A stretch of 64,000 bases of DNA from Nitrospira sp. (GTDB taxonomy: Bacteria; Nitrospirota; Nitrospiria; Nitrospirales; Nitrospiraceae): NCBI GenBank assembly GCA_024998645.1, contig JACOEJ010000001.1, positions 1 to 64,000 on the forward strand, read 5' to 3'. Each line of letters starts with the position of its first letter. Position 1 is the first letter of the stretch. A program made the translations under genes and the position numbers. Below the pieces are notes generated by a model, which was not told the DNA's origin, ran no database searches, and worked only from the letters and a program-made list of their open reading frames with translations. Shown piece after piece: positions 29,245 through 39,271 of the stretch.

Positions 29245-29939
29245 ATAACGATAAACCACCGCTGGGCATTCCGATCATCCTGCCGCTCCTTCTTTTCCTG
29301 TTGTTGTTGGCGCTGCTCCCATTTGTATTCGGCCAATTGTTCACTGTGGCCTTGATCAAACTCAAACTCGATCCGACGATCGCCCTGCTCATCGTGATCG
29401 GCTTCTTCGTAGGCAGTCCAATCAATATTCCGGTGAAACGGATTCCCCGCACAGAACCAATGACGGCAGACCCGTTGACGGTCGTCGGATTATCCAGCTG
29501 GTGGCCCTCGACCCTGCGTGTGCGGCGGGAAACAATCATTGCCGTCAATGTCGGAGGCTGCGTAATTCCAGTCGCGCTGGCAACCTATGAAATACTCCAT
29601 CTTATAGAGGCCGGCCTTCAACCGTTCTCAGGATTGCTCCTGGCCATCCTCATCAACACCATGGTCTGCTACTGGATGGCGCAACCGATAGAAGGAATCG
29701 GGATTGCAGTGCCGGGGCTTTTTCCTCCGCTGATCGCCGCCGTGAGCGCATTGCTCCTGGTGCCGGACCAGGCCCCTCCCGTCGCCTTTGTCTCCGGTGT
29801 GCTCGGACCGCTTATCGGCGCGGATCTGCTCCACCTTCGCGACGTATCAAAGATCTCCACCGGCATCGCCAGCATCGGCGGCGCCGGCACATTCGATGGG
29901 ATCGTGCTGTCGGGAATCGTCGCCGCCTATTTGGCATAA
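29241..29939 (+). CDS. DUF1614-like membrane protein
   Basis: LLIVIGFFVGSPINIPVKRI..., GGAGTFDGIVLSGIVAAYLA; ATG overlaps upstream stop. Confidence 0.85.
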   Translation: MNNDKPPLGIPIILPLLLFLLLLALLPFVFGQLFTVALIKLKLDPTIALLIVIGFFVGSPINIPVKRIPRTEPMTADPLTVVGLSSWWPSTLRVRRETIIAVNVGGCVIPVALATYEILHLIEAGLQPFSGLLLAILINTMVCYWMAQPIEGIGIAVPGLFPPLIAAVSALLLVPDQAPPVAFVSGVLGPLIGADLLHLRDVSKISTGIASIGGAGTFDGIVLSGIVAAYLA

Positions 29940-30232
29940 GCTGCAACACTTTTCCCCGTGCATGTACAGTGGGGGGGCGCTTCGTTGATCACAACGGGCC
30001 AGATTTCCACAATCGTCCTCGATGATCTGAGGAATAAGGCCACAATGCATCCCACTGCCCTCATCACCCGATGACAAAACCTCCAATATCTCAATGCTCT
30101 CTCCTGCCTCCTCGGCAATCAATGAGAAGGCACAGTCATTGCTGACCTTCCCAACAAAAACATGAGGAAGGGTCCATCCTACGATCACTCCAAGCTCCTT
30201 CATTGCTTACCCGGTCTTCACGTTTTGAGCGG

Positions 30233-30331
30233 CCACAGGCGTTTCCGTCGGATCCTCTTGATCGACCGTTCATCCCCGGTTCGATGACTGCGGCAGAGAG
30301 CGGACTGCGCATGAGTATGTCATCCCTGTAA
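30233..30331 (+). pseudogene. C-terminal remnant of a sugar-phosphate nucleotidyltransferase
   Basis: AFPSDPLDRPFIPGSMTAAESGLRMSMSSL* aligns without gaps to the last 30 aa of the 53164-54168 product, with 19 bp spacing to a DUF2934 gene in both places. Confidence 0.75.
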
Positions 30332-30349
30332 TCCAAGGAGGAAACAGAC

Positions 30350-30604
30350 ATGAAGTCAGTCACCACTAGCACGACCAAATCAGGGCGAAAAGCACCGCCC
30401 CCCCAACAAGACCAGCAGATGGCCCCAAAGCCGCCGACACAGAAATTTCACGTGTTGCCGCTCGCGCCCTGCGAAGACCCGCAAGCCCGCATCGCCAAAC
30501 GGGCCTATGAGCTCTACTGTGAGCGAGGGTACCGGGATGGATCGGCGCTCGATGATTGGCTCGACGCGGAGCAGGAAATTCTGAGTCAGATCCCGGCAGT
30601 CTAA
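30350..30604 (+). CDS. DUF2934 protein (paralog of 54187-54438)
   Basis: ARIAKRAYELYCERGYRDGSALDDWLDAEQEIL. Confidence 0.88.
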   Translation: MKSVTTSTTKSGRKAPPPQQDQQMAPKPPTQKFHVLPLAPCEDPQARIAKRAYELYCERGYRDGSALDDWLDAEQEILSQIPAV

Positions 30605-30733
30605 GAAGGCAACTTCACAGTTCGTCTTTTCCGGAAGACCGCAGACAAGAGGTGAGTGTTTCGCCATACCGTCCACCCTCGCGATCAAGCGGGCCTGGCC
30701 ATCGGTACAACTCCGGTTCCTGGAGGAACTCTC

Positions 30734-33700
30734 ATGTCGTATATCGGCATTAATATCGGCGCTCTCACGGTGAAGGTGACAGCTCTCCGGGATAACGCCA
30801 GGAGTGCTACCGTACTGGCGCATCAAGGCCGCCCCCTCGAAATACTCTACGAGGTGCTCGCCCGTCCGGAATTTGCCGATGCGGAATACTTCGGTGTGTC
30901 CGGCCAGCTTGGGCATATTTCCGAAGTGGCGGCAGTCCAACGGGCACTTCGTGAGGTGAACGGTACATTCGATGCGGTTGCGTCGCTCGGAGGGGAATCC
31001 TTCCTCGTCTATCTCCTTCTGGACGGAAGAATTACCAATGTCGTGTCCCACAATAAATGCGCGGCGGGCAGCGGCGAGTTTTTCGTCCAGCAGATCGGCC
31101 GGATGGGCCTGGGCATGGAGGAGGCGATCCAGCGGTCCTTCAGCGGCAAGGTTGTGCCGCTGGCCTCACGCTGCTCGGTCCATTGCAAATCGGACATCAC
31201 CCACAAGCTAAACCGCAACGAAGCCACGCCCGAGGATATTCTCCACACGCTGCACGACAGCATGTCCAACAAGGTGATTGCGTTGCTGGAGAAAGGCCCT
31301 CATGAGCTGAAGCGAGTCCTCTTGATCGGCGGGGTGACCCGCAATGAGGCCATGCTGGCCTCGTTGCGGGCCAAATTGCCGTCCACGGAATTTGTGGTGC
31401 TGCCGGAAAGTGCCTGGTTCGAAGCCTGGGGCACGGCCCTGCTCGTGCGGGATTCACCCAGCGAGATATCTCCGAAGATTGCGGCGCAACCCGGCCTTGG
31501 CCGCCTCCCGCCGCTCCATCTCTATGGCGAACGGGTGCAAGTGATCGCGGCCCCACCCCATCAGGCTCCTCCCGAAGGGCCGCTGGTCCTGGGAGTCGAT
31601 GCGGGATCGACGACGACTAAGGCTATCTTGCTCGATCCTTCGACGCACGCCGTGGTGGCTTCATATTACGGGCGCACGAAGGGCAATCCCGTAGCGGCTA
31701 CACGCGAATGTCTCCAAGCGCTCATCCAGCAGGTGGGCAATCGCCCGATCGGGTTGATCGGCACCACCGGATCGGCCCGGGAACTCGCCGGCGCCTACCT
31801 CGGCACCGAGCACGTCTATAACGAGATCTCGGCCCATGCAGCCGGCGCAACGCACTTCGATCCGGAAGTAGATACGATTTTCGAGATCGGCGGGCAGGAC
31901 TCCAAGTACATCTATCTGCGCAACGGCGTGCCTATCGACTACGCGATGAATAATGCCTGTTCGGCAGGCACGGGCTCCTTTCTGGAAGAGAGCGCCCACA
32001 GCGATCTCGGCATCACCGTCTCGGACATCGCCGACCTGGCGCTGGCCGCTCCTTCCCCGGTGCATTTCAAGGCGACCTGCGCGGCCTTCATCAATTCCGA
32101 CATTCGTCTCGCCCAGCAACAGGGCCATCCCCGCGACAACATCATCGCTGGTCTCGTCTATGCCATTGCCGGTAATTATCTGAATCGCGTCAAGGGACCG
32201 CGTTACGTGGGAAAGAAAATCTTCCTGCAAGGTGGCGTCGCGCTGAATCGCGCTGTCGGGTACGCCTTCGCCCATAGCGTCGGCCGGCAGGTCGTGATCC
32301 CGCCCAGCCCCGAATTACTCGGCGCGCTGGGGGTCGGGCTCCTTGCCGTGAAACGATCCGATGCGATGCCGGGTCATACCGTCGATCTGCTCACTCTCGG
32401 CGCACCGGAGATGAAGCTTGTCGGCCGGTTCACATGTGGCGCCTGCAAGATGTACTGCAGCATCGACCGGTTCGAAGTCGCAGGCCGCCGGTTTCCGTTC
32501 GGGGGCCGCTGCAGTCTCTATGAGAATGTGTGGAAGCGAAAGGCCCGGATCACAGCGGCTCAAGATCTGGTCGAGAAACGAGCCGAGGTGCTGTTCCAAG
32601 TCACCCCGACCAGACCCGCCGCCACGCCAAAGCCTGAGCGAGTGGAACGCACCCACTGGGGCGTGGGGCCCGCCTATGAAAGCGCGAAGGCCTTTGTGCG
32701 GGAGTCTCTGGGCCGCTCTAACGGCAATGCGGTGGCAAGCGGCACCCGCATCGGCATTCCCAGGGCGCTGACGACACACTCGCTGTTTCCTCTCTACTCC
32801 ACGTTCTTTTCACGTCTGGGCATGGAGGTTGTGCTCTCTGATGTGGACCCGCGGGGGGACCTGAGTTCGCAATCGGGATTCTGCTTCCCTGCGCAGATAG
32901 CGCACGGCGCCGTCTTGGACCTGGTCAAGAAAGACGTGGGACTGATCTTCATGCCGCACGTCGTTCGTATGCCCCATCCGAACCAGTGCAAAGATTCGTA
33001 CCTCTGTCCGATCACGCAGGCTGGACCCTATTTCCTGGCCAAGGCCTTTCCCGATCGCCGCCTCCTCTCACCGGTCCTGGAGTTCATCAACGGATACGAG
33101 ACCTGCACCGCCATGGTTGATATGGCTGTGGCAGAACTGGGAATCGGACGCGAAGTAGCCACCGGCGCCTGGGCAGCAGCTGTGCAGGCCCAGACAGAAG
33201 CCGAGCGCACGCTCCGTGACCTCGGGAAACGGGTGCTTGATGACGCGATCGCGACAGGCAAACCGGCTATTTTACTCGCCGGACACAGCTACAACGCGTT
33301 CACCCCGGAGGCATCGCAATCCGTGGGTAAAAAACTCTCCAGCATGGGCATAGCCGTCATCCCGGCTGACTGTCTGCTGTCATCCGGAGAAGGGCCAACC
33401 TCCTGGCACTTTGCAAACCAGATCCTGAACGCCGTCGGCATCGCGAAGCAACATCCCAACTTGTTCCTGCTGAGCGTCAGCAATTTCAGTTGCACCATCG
33501 ATGCGTTTACCCACTCCATGCTCGCTTCGGAAATGGGATCGAAACCCTACCTGGTTCTTGAGATCGACGCGCACACCGCCGATGCCGGAGTCCAAACCAG
33601 GCTGGAGGCCTTCCTGGACATCATCCACAATTACCGGGACGTGCAATCTGTCGGCGCCAGCCCCTTCGTTCCCTGTCGACTTGTTTCCGGCGGCCGCGTC

Positions 33701-34987
33701 ATCCGATCGAACGGCGAGTCTGTGCCACTCACGGACCCTCGGGTGAAGATCTACTATCCGAACTTCTCCCCCTATCACACCAGATCCCTGGCCTTGGCGA
33801 CCGGCTGGCTCGGACTCCATCCTGGTCAGGTCATTCCACTGGACAGAGCCCAACTCGATAAGGGCCTGCAGCATACCTCCGGCCGAGAATGTCTCCCCTT
33901 GCCGATCTGCATCGGCCAACTGCTCCAGATCCATGAGCAACGCCAGCCCGGAGAAATCTCGGGATTCCATATGGTGCAGGGGGGCGCCCCCTGCGTCACC
34001 GATGCCTACATGGGATACTTTGAGCGGTTCATCGCCGAACAACGGCTGACCGACCTCTTCCTCTTCAGTCCCCAGCCGGAGAACGACTACCTCGGCTTCG
34101 GAAAAATTGTCCTGGCCCAGCATCTGTCGCTGGCGGTCATCCTCGCGGACATTCTGGTGGAGATCGAGCATGTCCTCCGGGTCGTGGGGCAAGCAGGTGC
34201 GCTCGATCAACTGCGGACAGAATGGGAGCGGTTCGCCAGGGAGACCAACTCGCTCGAAGAATTCCAAGCTACGCTGCCCACATTCGTCGAACGACTGGCG
34301 CAGCTGCCGCGCACCAAAGATCCCCGTACCTGCCCGCGCGTCGTCGTAGCCGGTGACTTCTTTACCCGCTTCAGTTCGTTTTTCATGGATGGCGTGCGCG
34401 ACCTCTATGCCGCACGAGGCATCATCCTCAAGCCGGTCGACCTGAGCGAGTTGTTTCTCTATATCGCCTATCATCCCATGGCGGAAACCGCCGGTACCTG
34501 GGGCATGAAACCGGGCGGCATGGCCCTGGCCAAAGCCTGCACGAGGATGTTTGAGCCGGAAGGGAAAGAATATATTCACCAGTGGATGGCCTACCAGACT
34601 TTGCAGCATGAGGAGGAACATTACCGAACGCTCTTCCGCGAGACTGGTCTGCTGGTGGCCGCTCCCAATGCAGTCGCCTCCATTTTCGAGAAAGGCGCCG
34701 AACATGTTTCGCCCGCCATTTATGGCGAACTACTCCCGACGGTGGGCAAGGGGCTCGAAGCGGCCCATGAGGGGTACGACGGCATGCTCGTCATCGGGCC
34801 GTTCAATTGCCTCCCCTACCGAATTTCAGAGGCTATTCTCAAACCGCTCAGCATCCAACAAGGCATGCCCATTCTCACCTACGAGAGCGACGGCTACGCC
34901 GTCTCCCCGTCGGTACTCCGGCAGGTAGACGTACACATCCAACAGGTGCTTGAACATGCGGCCAGAAACCATGTGACGCCAGCATGA
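30734..34987 (+). CDS. Fused acyl-CoA dehydratase activase (two BadF/HgdC ATPase units + DUF2229/HgdB-like region), 1417 aa
   Basis: Two ASKHA ATPase units (IGINIGALTVKV; LGVDAGSTTTKAIL), KCAAGSGEFF and ACSAGTGSFLEE motifs, Cys-containing C-terminal region. Confidence 0.9.
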   Translation: MSYIGINIGALTVKVTALRDNARSATVLAHQGRPLEILYEVLARPEFADAEYFGVSGQLGHISEVAAVQRALREVNGTFDAVASLGGESFLVYLLLDGRITNVVSHNKCAAGSGEFFVQQIGRMGLGMEEAIQRSFSGKVVPLASRCSVHCKSDITHKLNRNEATPEDILHTLHDSMSNKVIALLEKGPHELKRVLLIGGVTRNEAMLASLRAKLPSTEFVVLPESAWFEAWGTALLVRDSPSEISPKIAAQPGLGRLPPLHLYGERVQVIAAPPHQAPPEGPLVLGVDAGSTTTKAILLDPSTHAVVASYYGRTKGNPVAATRECLQALIQQVGNRPIGLIGTTGSARELAGAYLGTEHVYNEISAHAAGATHFDPEVDTIFEIGGQDSKYIYLRNGVPIDYAMNNACSAGTGSFLEESAHSDLGITVSDIADLALAAPSPVHFKATCAAFINSDIRLAQQQGHPRDNIIAGLVYAIAGNYLNRVKGPRYVGKKIFLQGGVALNRAVGYAFAHSVGRQVVIPPSPELLGALGVGLLAVKRSDAMPGHTVDLLTLGAPEMKLVGRFTCGACKMYCSIDRFEVAGRRFPFGGRCSLYENVWKRKARITAAQDLVEKRAEVLFQVTPTRPAATPKPERVERTHWGVGPAYESAKAFVRESLGRSNGNAVASGTRIGIPRALTTHSLFPLYSTFFSRLGMEVVLSDVDPRGDLSSQSGFCFPAQIAHGAVLDLVKKDVGLIFMPHVVRMPHPNQCKDSYLCPITQAGPYFLAKAFPDRRLLSPVLEFINGYETCTAMVDMAVAELGIGREVATGAWAAAVQAQTEAERTLRDLGKRVLDDAIATGKPAILLAGHSYNAFTPEASQSVGKKLSSMGIAVIPADCLLSSGEGPTSWHFANQILNAVGIAKQHPNLFLLSVSNFSCTIDAFTHSMLASEMGSKPYLVLEIDAHTADAGVQTRLEAFLDIIHNYRDVQSVGASPFVPCRLVSGGRVIRSNGESVPLTDPRVKIYYPNFSPYHTRSLALATGWLGLHPGQVIPLDRAQLDKGLQHTSGRECLPLPICIGQLLQIHEQRQPGEISGFHMVQGGAPCVTDAYMGYFERFIAEQRLTDLFLFSPQPENDYLGFGKIVLAQHLSLAVILADILVEIEHVLRVVGQAGALDQLRTEWERFARETNSLEEFQATLPTFVERLAQLPRTKDPRTCPRVVVAGDFFTRFSSFFMDGVRDLYAARGIILKPVDLSELFLYIAYHPMAETAGTWGMKPGGMALAKACTRMFEPEGKEYIHQWMAYQTLQHEEEHYRTLFRETGLLVAAPNAVASIFEKGAEHVSPAIYGELLPTVGKGLEAAHEGYDGMLVIGPFNCLPYRISEAILKPLSIQQGMPILTYESDGYAVSPSVLRQVDVHIQQVLEHAARNHVTPA

Positions 34988-35024
34988 TACGCAACTGGAT
35001 CAATTTCACCGGAGACATTTGCCC

Positions 35025-35378
35025 ATGATCACCTCAATCGCTTTCACTGTCTACCCGGTCTCGAACATGGAGCGGGCCAGAGCCTTCTATCAACACGTGC
35101 TCGGATTGCATGTGAGTTACAACTATCAGGACGTGTGGGTGGAATATGATCTTGGTGGTTCAACCTTCGCCATCACCACGACGGACATGGGCCATACGCC
35201 TGGTACAAAAGGCGCTGTCGTGGCGTTTGAGGTATCAGATCTCGATGCCTTTGTGCAGAAGATGAAGGAGCGGGCAGTCTCCTTTGTCACAGAAACGTTC
35301 GACACGCCGGTCTGCCGCATGGCGGTGATCGAGGATCCGGACGGTAATCACATCACGATTCACAAACGACATCAGTAA
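35025..35378 (+). CDS. VOC (glyoxalase/dioxygenase) family protein
   Basis: FTVYPVSNMERARAFYQHVLGL...AVIEDPDGNHITIHKR. Confidence 0.94.
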   Translation: MITSIAFTVYPVSNMERARAFYQHVLGLHVSYNYQDVWVEYDLGGSTFAITTTDMGHTPGTKGAVVAFEVSDLDAFVQKMKERAVSFVTETFDTPVCRMAVIEDPDGNHITIHKRHQ

Positions 35379-35390
35379 GGGCGCTGCAGA

Positions 35391-36383
35391 CTAGCCCAGT
35401 GCGATCACCCCTACCCGGCCCTCGACATCCATCGCGGTTCCGAAGGCCTTGCACTTGGCCTGCATCGTTCGTTTGAGAAACTGCCACTCCCGCTCATTCG
35501 CCTGACGAACCCCGAAATTCTCGATCCGGACCGGATACAGCCGGATCTGTCCTATGCGGCCCTTCTCAACTTCCAGCATGAACAGAAACGAGAGATCGTT
35601 GCGTTCATCCTGATCGACCGCATAGTCGTCCACAAAATCGCCGGCCGAATAGAGAATGGCCTTCCCCTTATAGCGTTCGATTCCCTGCGGAGTATGGTTG
35701 GAATGGCCCCAGTAGAAATCCGCCCCCATGTCGAGAAGATCGCGGGCCAGCGCCTGGATCGCTCGTGACGGCGCGCCCCAGTTGGGACCCACATGAGCGC
35801 TGACAATCACCAGGTCCGCTTGCCGCCTGGCCGAGGACAGCACCTGGGCCAGGCGTGATCGGTAGGGCTCCATCAACCCGCGGTCGTGATAGGCCACGTG
35901 ATTGACACCGGGCCTCGTGCCGGCCGCTTCCCAGTCCGGCTCATTGTCCGTGAGAGCCACCACCGCAATTCGGTGCTGCGGCAATCCAAACAGGGCCGGA
36001 TAGAGCGCATCCTGCAATGTCGCACCGGCGCCGGCTCGCTTGATCCCCGACCGGTCGAGCAGGGCCAGACAGTCCAGCAGCGCGTCGGCTCCGAAATCCA
36101 GAACGTGATTATTTGCCAACGTCACGCCATCGATCCTGGCCGCTCGGAGAAATTCCAACGCGCGGGGATGGGCCCGGAAGTGAAAGGCCTTGGTCGCCGG
36201 ATGCCACGCATCTCCCAGACTGCTGATGACACATTCCAGATTGATGAGCCGGCAATCGGCAGCCAGCATGACCGGAAGGACGTCACCCCACAGAGCTTCC
36301 GGGCGCAGGGACCGGTTCTGGATGACAGACTGATCCACCATCCGTCCCAGCATCACATCGCCGGTCAACGCGATCTGCATCAC
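35391..36383 (-). CDS. CapA family (poly-gamma-glutamate synthesis-like) protein
   Basis: MLGRMVDQSV, DGVTLANNHVLDFGADALLDCL, GHSNHTPQGIERYKGKAILYSAGDFVDDY. Confidence 0.93.
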   Translation of the reverse strand: MMQIALTGDVMLGRMVDQSVIQNRSLRPEALWGDVLPVMLAADCRLINLECVISSLGDAWHPATKAFHFRAHPRALEFLRAARIDGVTLANNHVLDFGADALLDCLALLDRSGIKRAGAGATLQDALYPALFGLPQHRIAVVALTDNEPDWEAAGTRPGVNHVAYHDRGLMEPYRSRLAQVLSSARRQADLVIVSAHVGPNWGAPSRAIQALARDLLDMGADFYWGHSNHTPQGIERYKGKAILYSAGDFVDDYAVDQDERNDLSFLFMLEVEKGRIGQIRLYPVRIENFGVRQANEREWQFLKRTMQAKCKAFGTAMDVEGRVGVIALG

Positions 36384-36398
36384 CCGCCGCTCCGTCCG

Positions 36399-36887
36399 TC
36401 AGGAGTTCTCCCGATGGTGGTTCGCTGCCCGTTTGTGTCTCCAGGCCACGGTTTCGATACGAAGCTTCACATCCTCCGGATAGCGCACGCCGCGCATCGA
36501 TAGCACCCGGTCGCCGTGTCGAGCATAGACAAGCACCGTACCGATCCCAAAGAAATCCGCAATCACCCCTTGCTGCACGGTCACGCTTTCCATGTCGCGC
36601 AGAGGCATTGATTCAATCTCACGTCCGGTATAGCCATTCCGCACCGAAATCTGATCCCTGGTCAGATCATAGTGCGCCCACTGTCGCAGGATCGCGGCAC
36701 AGGCCAGCAGGACCACGCTCCCCAACATCCATATCTGCCAACCAGCCACGCCAAATCTGAACAACAGCGCACCCCGCAGCACGGAAATCGCGCTCACAAA
36801 ATAGAGCCAACTAAACTGTGACCAGGAGGGAAAGCCTCCCCAGACTACCGGCTGCTCCTCCGGCTTATTGACCGCCCGTAATGTCAT
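36399..36887 (-). CDS. PH-domain (bPH2/YdbS-like) membrane protein
   Basis: Two TM segments then YDLTRDQISVRNGYTGREIESMPLRDMESVTVQQG. Confidence 0.75.
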   Translation of the reverse strand: MTLRAVNKPEEQPVVWGGFPSWSQFSWLYFVSAISVLRGALLFRFGVAGWQIWMLGSVVLLACAAILRQWAHYDLTRDQISVRNGYTGREIESMPLRDMESVTVQQGVIADFFGIGTVLVYARHGDRVLSMRGVRYPEDVKLRIETVAWRHKRAANHHRENS

Positions 36888-36967
36888 CACCGGAAGATCC
36901 CCCCTCCAAGATCGCAGATGGTCGCGGAACACTTTGCAGTGGCTGTGCGAGTGGCCCCCCTCCGTTC

Positions 36968-37876
36968 TTACAACCACTCCCGTTGCGCCTTTTCCGCCCG
37001 TTCACCCCACAGCGCAGTGAGCGAAACCTCCGGAAGCACATAAGCTCCCGCTTCAAGCTGCGGGATCGCGCGAGCGGCTGCGAGCATGACCTGCGCCGTG
37101 AGCACGGTGTCATCAAAGCGCGCTTCCAGCAGCAGATGCTGGTGTCCGAATCGTCCCGGAGGCCCCCGCCGATCGAGCACCACTCCCCGACCCTCTTCTT
37201 CCAACTCCGCAAGACTCTCGACGGGAAACACCTGCGTGTCCTCTCCGAGAAAAAGCGGATCGGCACGGATGGCATGCGCGATCTTGTCCGGATCCGCTCC
37301 CTTCTGCAGTTCGACATATACGTACCGCTGCAGACTCCGATCCGGGGCTCGCACTTCCGCACAGAGCGCATCCTTTACCCCGACCACGGTTCGAGCCATC
37401 GCCATATGGCGAAGGCTGATGCCTGTGTGGTGCCGCGTCTCGGTGGCTCCTCCTGGCGTCAGCAAGGCAAACCACGAGCGGAACACCGACAGCGCGCCGG
37501 GATCCCAACCCGCCCCCACAATGGCCGCTGCCCGATGATGAACAGCCGCCTTGTGGATTACTTGCTTGTGGGCCTCGAGCGCCTCTCCGTGCAGCAGCAC
37601 ACAGTCCACGATCGGAATGCCATGCTGAAGAATCTGAGCGGCAATTTCCGCGACGGCGTTCGTCGGCACGCAGAGGAGCGCGGCATCGAGATCCCTCGCC
37701 TGTCCGAAGTGGGTGATGACGGGAACGGACCGCAGCGTCTCCGGCAGCTTTCCCGACGCGCTGACAGCCCGCCGCACGATAGCGGCCAGACTAAGGTCGT
37801 GGCTCTGAGAAATGAGTTCCGCGCAGATCTGTCCGACCCTGCCGAATCCCACAACCGCGAGGCGCAATGGCTTCAT
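36968..37876 (-). CDS. Diaminopimelate dehydrogenase-like oxidoreductase
   Basis: LRLAVVGFGRVGQICAELI, IVDCVLLHGEALEAHKQVIHKAAVHHRAAAIVGAGWDPGALSVFRSW. Confidence 0.82.
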   Translation of the reverse strand: MKPLRLAVVGFGRVGQICAELISQSHDLSLAAIVRRAVSASGKLPETLRSVPVITHFGQARDLDAALLCVPTNAVAEIAAQILQHGIPIVDCVLLHGEALEAHKQVIHKAAVHHRAAAIVGAGWDPGALSVFRSWFALLTPGGATETRHHTGISLRHMAMARTVVGVKDALCAEVRAPDRSLQRYVYVELQKGADPDKIAHAIRADPLFLGEDTQVFPVESLAELEEEGRGVVLDRRGPPGRFGHQHLLLEARFDDTVLTAQVMLAAARAIPQLEAGAYVLPEVSLTALWGERAEKAQREWL

Positions 37877-37892
37877 GGATGACACAACCCTC

Positions 37893-38453
37893 CTACTGCC
37901 AGAGAAGAATTTCCGGCGCCCGCCGTGGAACCGGCGGCGTCTCGCCGCTCGGATAACCCAGCACAACAGGGAACACCGGCACATAGACATCGGGGATGCC
38001 GAGACTGCGTTTGATCCTGGCCTGGCTCAACCAGAGTCGCGCAAATCCGATGGGGCAGGTCCCCAAGCCCATCGAGCAGGCGGCGAGCATCAGATTCTGC
38101 GCAGCCAGGGAACAATCTTCCGCCCCGTTATGCGTGTCAGGCCTCGCACAGATAATGATGAGCGTTCCCGCTCGATGGAAGACGTCATAGTCGGGACTCG
38201 AGAGCATCTTGCGATACTTCGCCATCGGGGAATCCGGCTTGAGACGCTTGAGCATATGGGTCTTGATGCGCTCAGACCAGGATGCGAGTTTCCGCGGCTC
38301 CTGAATCACGGCAAACGCCCAGGGCTGCTCGTTCATCGAGCTGGGAGCATGGGTCGCAGCTTTGATCAGCGCTTCGACGGTCGCTTTATCGACCGGTTGG
38401 TCGGTATAAGCGCGCACGGAACGGCGCCGGTATATGGCTTCCATCACATCCAT
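37893..38453 (-). CDS. Nitroreductase family protein
   Basis: MDVMEAIYRRRSVRAYTDQPVDKATVEALIKAATHAPSSMNEQPWAF. Confidence 0.95.
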   Translation of the reverse strand: MDVMEAIYRRRSVRAYTDQPVDKATVEALIKAATHAPSSMNEQPWAFAVIQEPRKLASWSERIKTHMLKRLKPDSPMAKYRKMLSSPDYDVFHRAGTLIIICARPDTHNGAEDCSLAAQNLMLAACSMGLGTCPIGFARLWLSQARIKRSLGIPDVYVPVFPVVLGYPSGETPPVPRRAPEILLWQ

Positions 38454-38919
38454 CGTATCGATCCTTGTTTACGCGATGAGAGCAGCGATACGGAAACGCG
38501 CACTGCGCCTTTCCCCCGGTGAGACGGAAACTGCCCTTCACAGTACTCATGCAATGAGCAATCGCAATGCCGGACCCTGCCGATTCGCATCCTTTTCTCT
38601 CAAAGCTCCCATGGCAGAATAATCACAACGAAATCGTCTCTTTCCGGAGAGACTCTCACATCAGCCGCGAGGGGTGATGCGTGCCACTCTCAGAGAATCT
38701 CAGCGACTTTTCGCCACAGTAAGGACAGCACATCTGTTGCGGATCTCCTCAAAACAGCCGCAGCACCCTTTGCTGAGCTCAATTTCACGCTGGTTTCTCG
38801 CCAACTGAATAGCGGGTCGATGCTGAGGTACTATGGCCCCGTTCTTGCCTTGGCTTCACAATATCAATGACGACAAACCATTGAGTCGGCATTCCGCCTA
38901 GAGAAGGAAAGGCTCAGCT

Positions 38920-39258
38920 ATGAGAACAATGCTATGTTCGCTGTGTCTGGTATGTGCCGTTGGACTCATGCCCCTCGCGACCCCATTTCCAACCATCGCA
39001 GCAGAGACCCTCCAGCGAACGGTGCGAGGCACCGTGATCGCCACCAATACTGCTGTCGATCCTCAGACCATCGTCATGAACGTGATCCTGCCGAACAAGG
39101 AGACGTTGATCGTGGGAGCCCGCGTGCCGGCTGACACCCGGATCACACGAGGCTCGCGGGCGACCCGATTGGCCGACCTGAAGGCGGGAGAAGCGGCCGA
39201 GTTGACCTACCTGAAATCGCCGGATGGTTTGATTGCACGATCCCTACACGTTCGATAA
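38920..39258 (+). CDS. Hypothetical secreted protein
   Basis: Signal peptide; RGTVIATNTAVDPQTIVMNVILPNKETLIVGARVPADTRITRG. Confidence 0.7.
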   Translation: MRTMLCSLCLVCAVGLMPLATPFPTIAAETLQRTVRGTVIATNTAVDPQTIVMNVILPNKETLIVGARVPADTRITRGSRATRLADLKAGEAAELTYLKSPDGLIARSLHVR

Positions 39259-39271
39259 CCAAGGAGCGCCC

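Noticed and set aside
29847-30203. Minus-strand 118-aa ORF (MKELGVIVGWTLPHVFVGKVSND...)
   Set aside because: Plausible N-terminus, but the C-terminal part is antisense to the DUF1614-like gene end and no family is recognised; left unannotated.
33380-34705. 441-aa minus-strand ORF
   Set aside because: Antisense to the fused dehydratase activase; shadow ORF.
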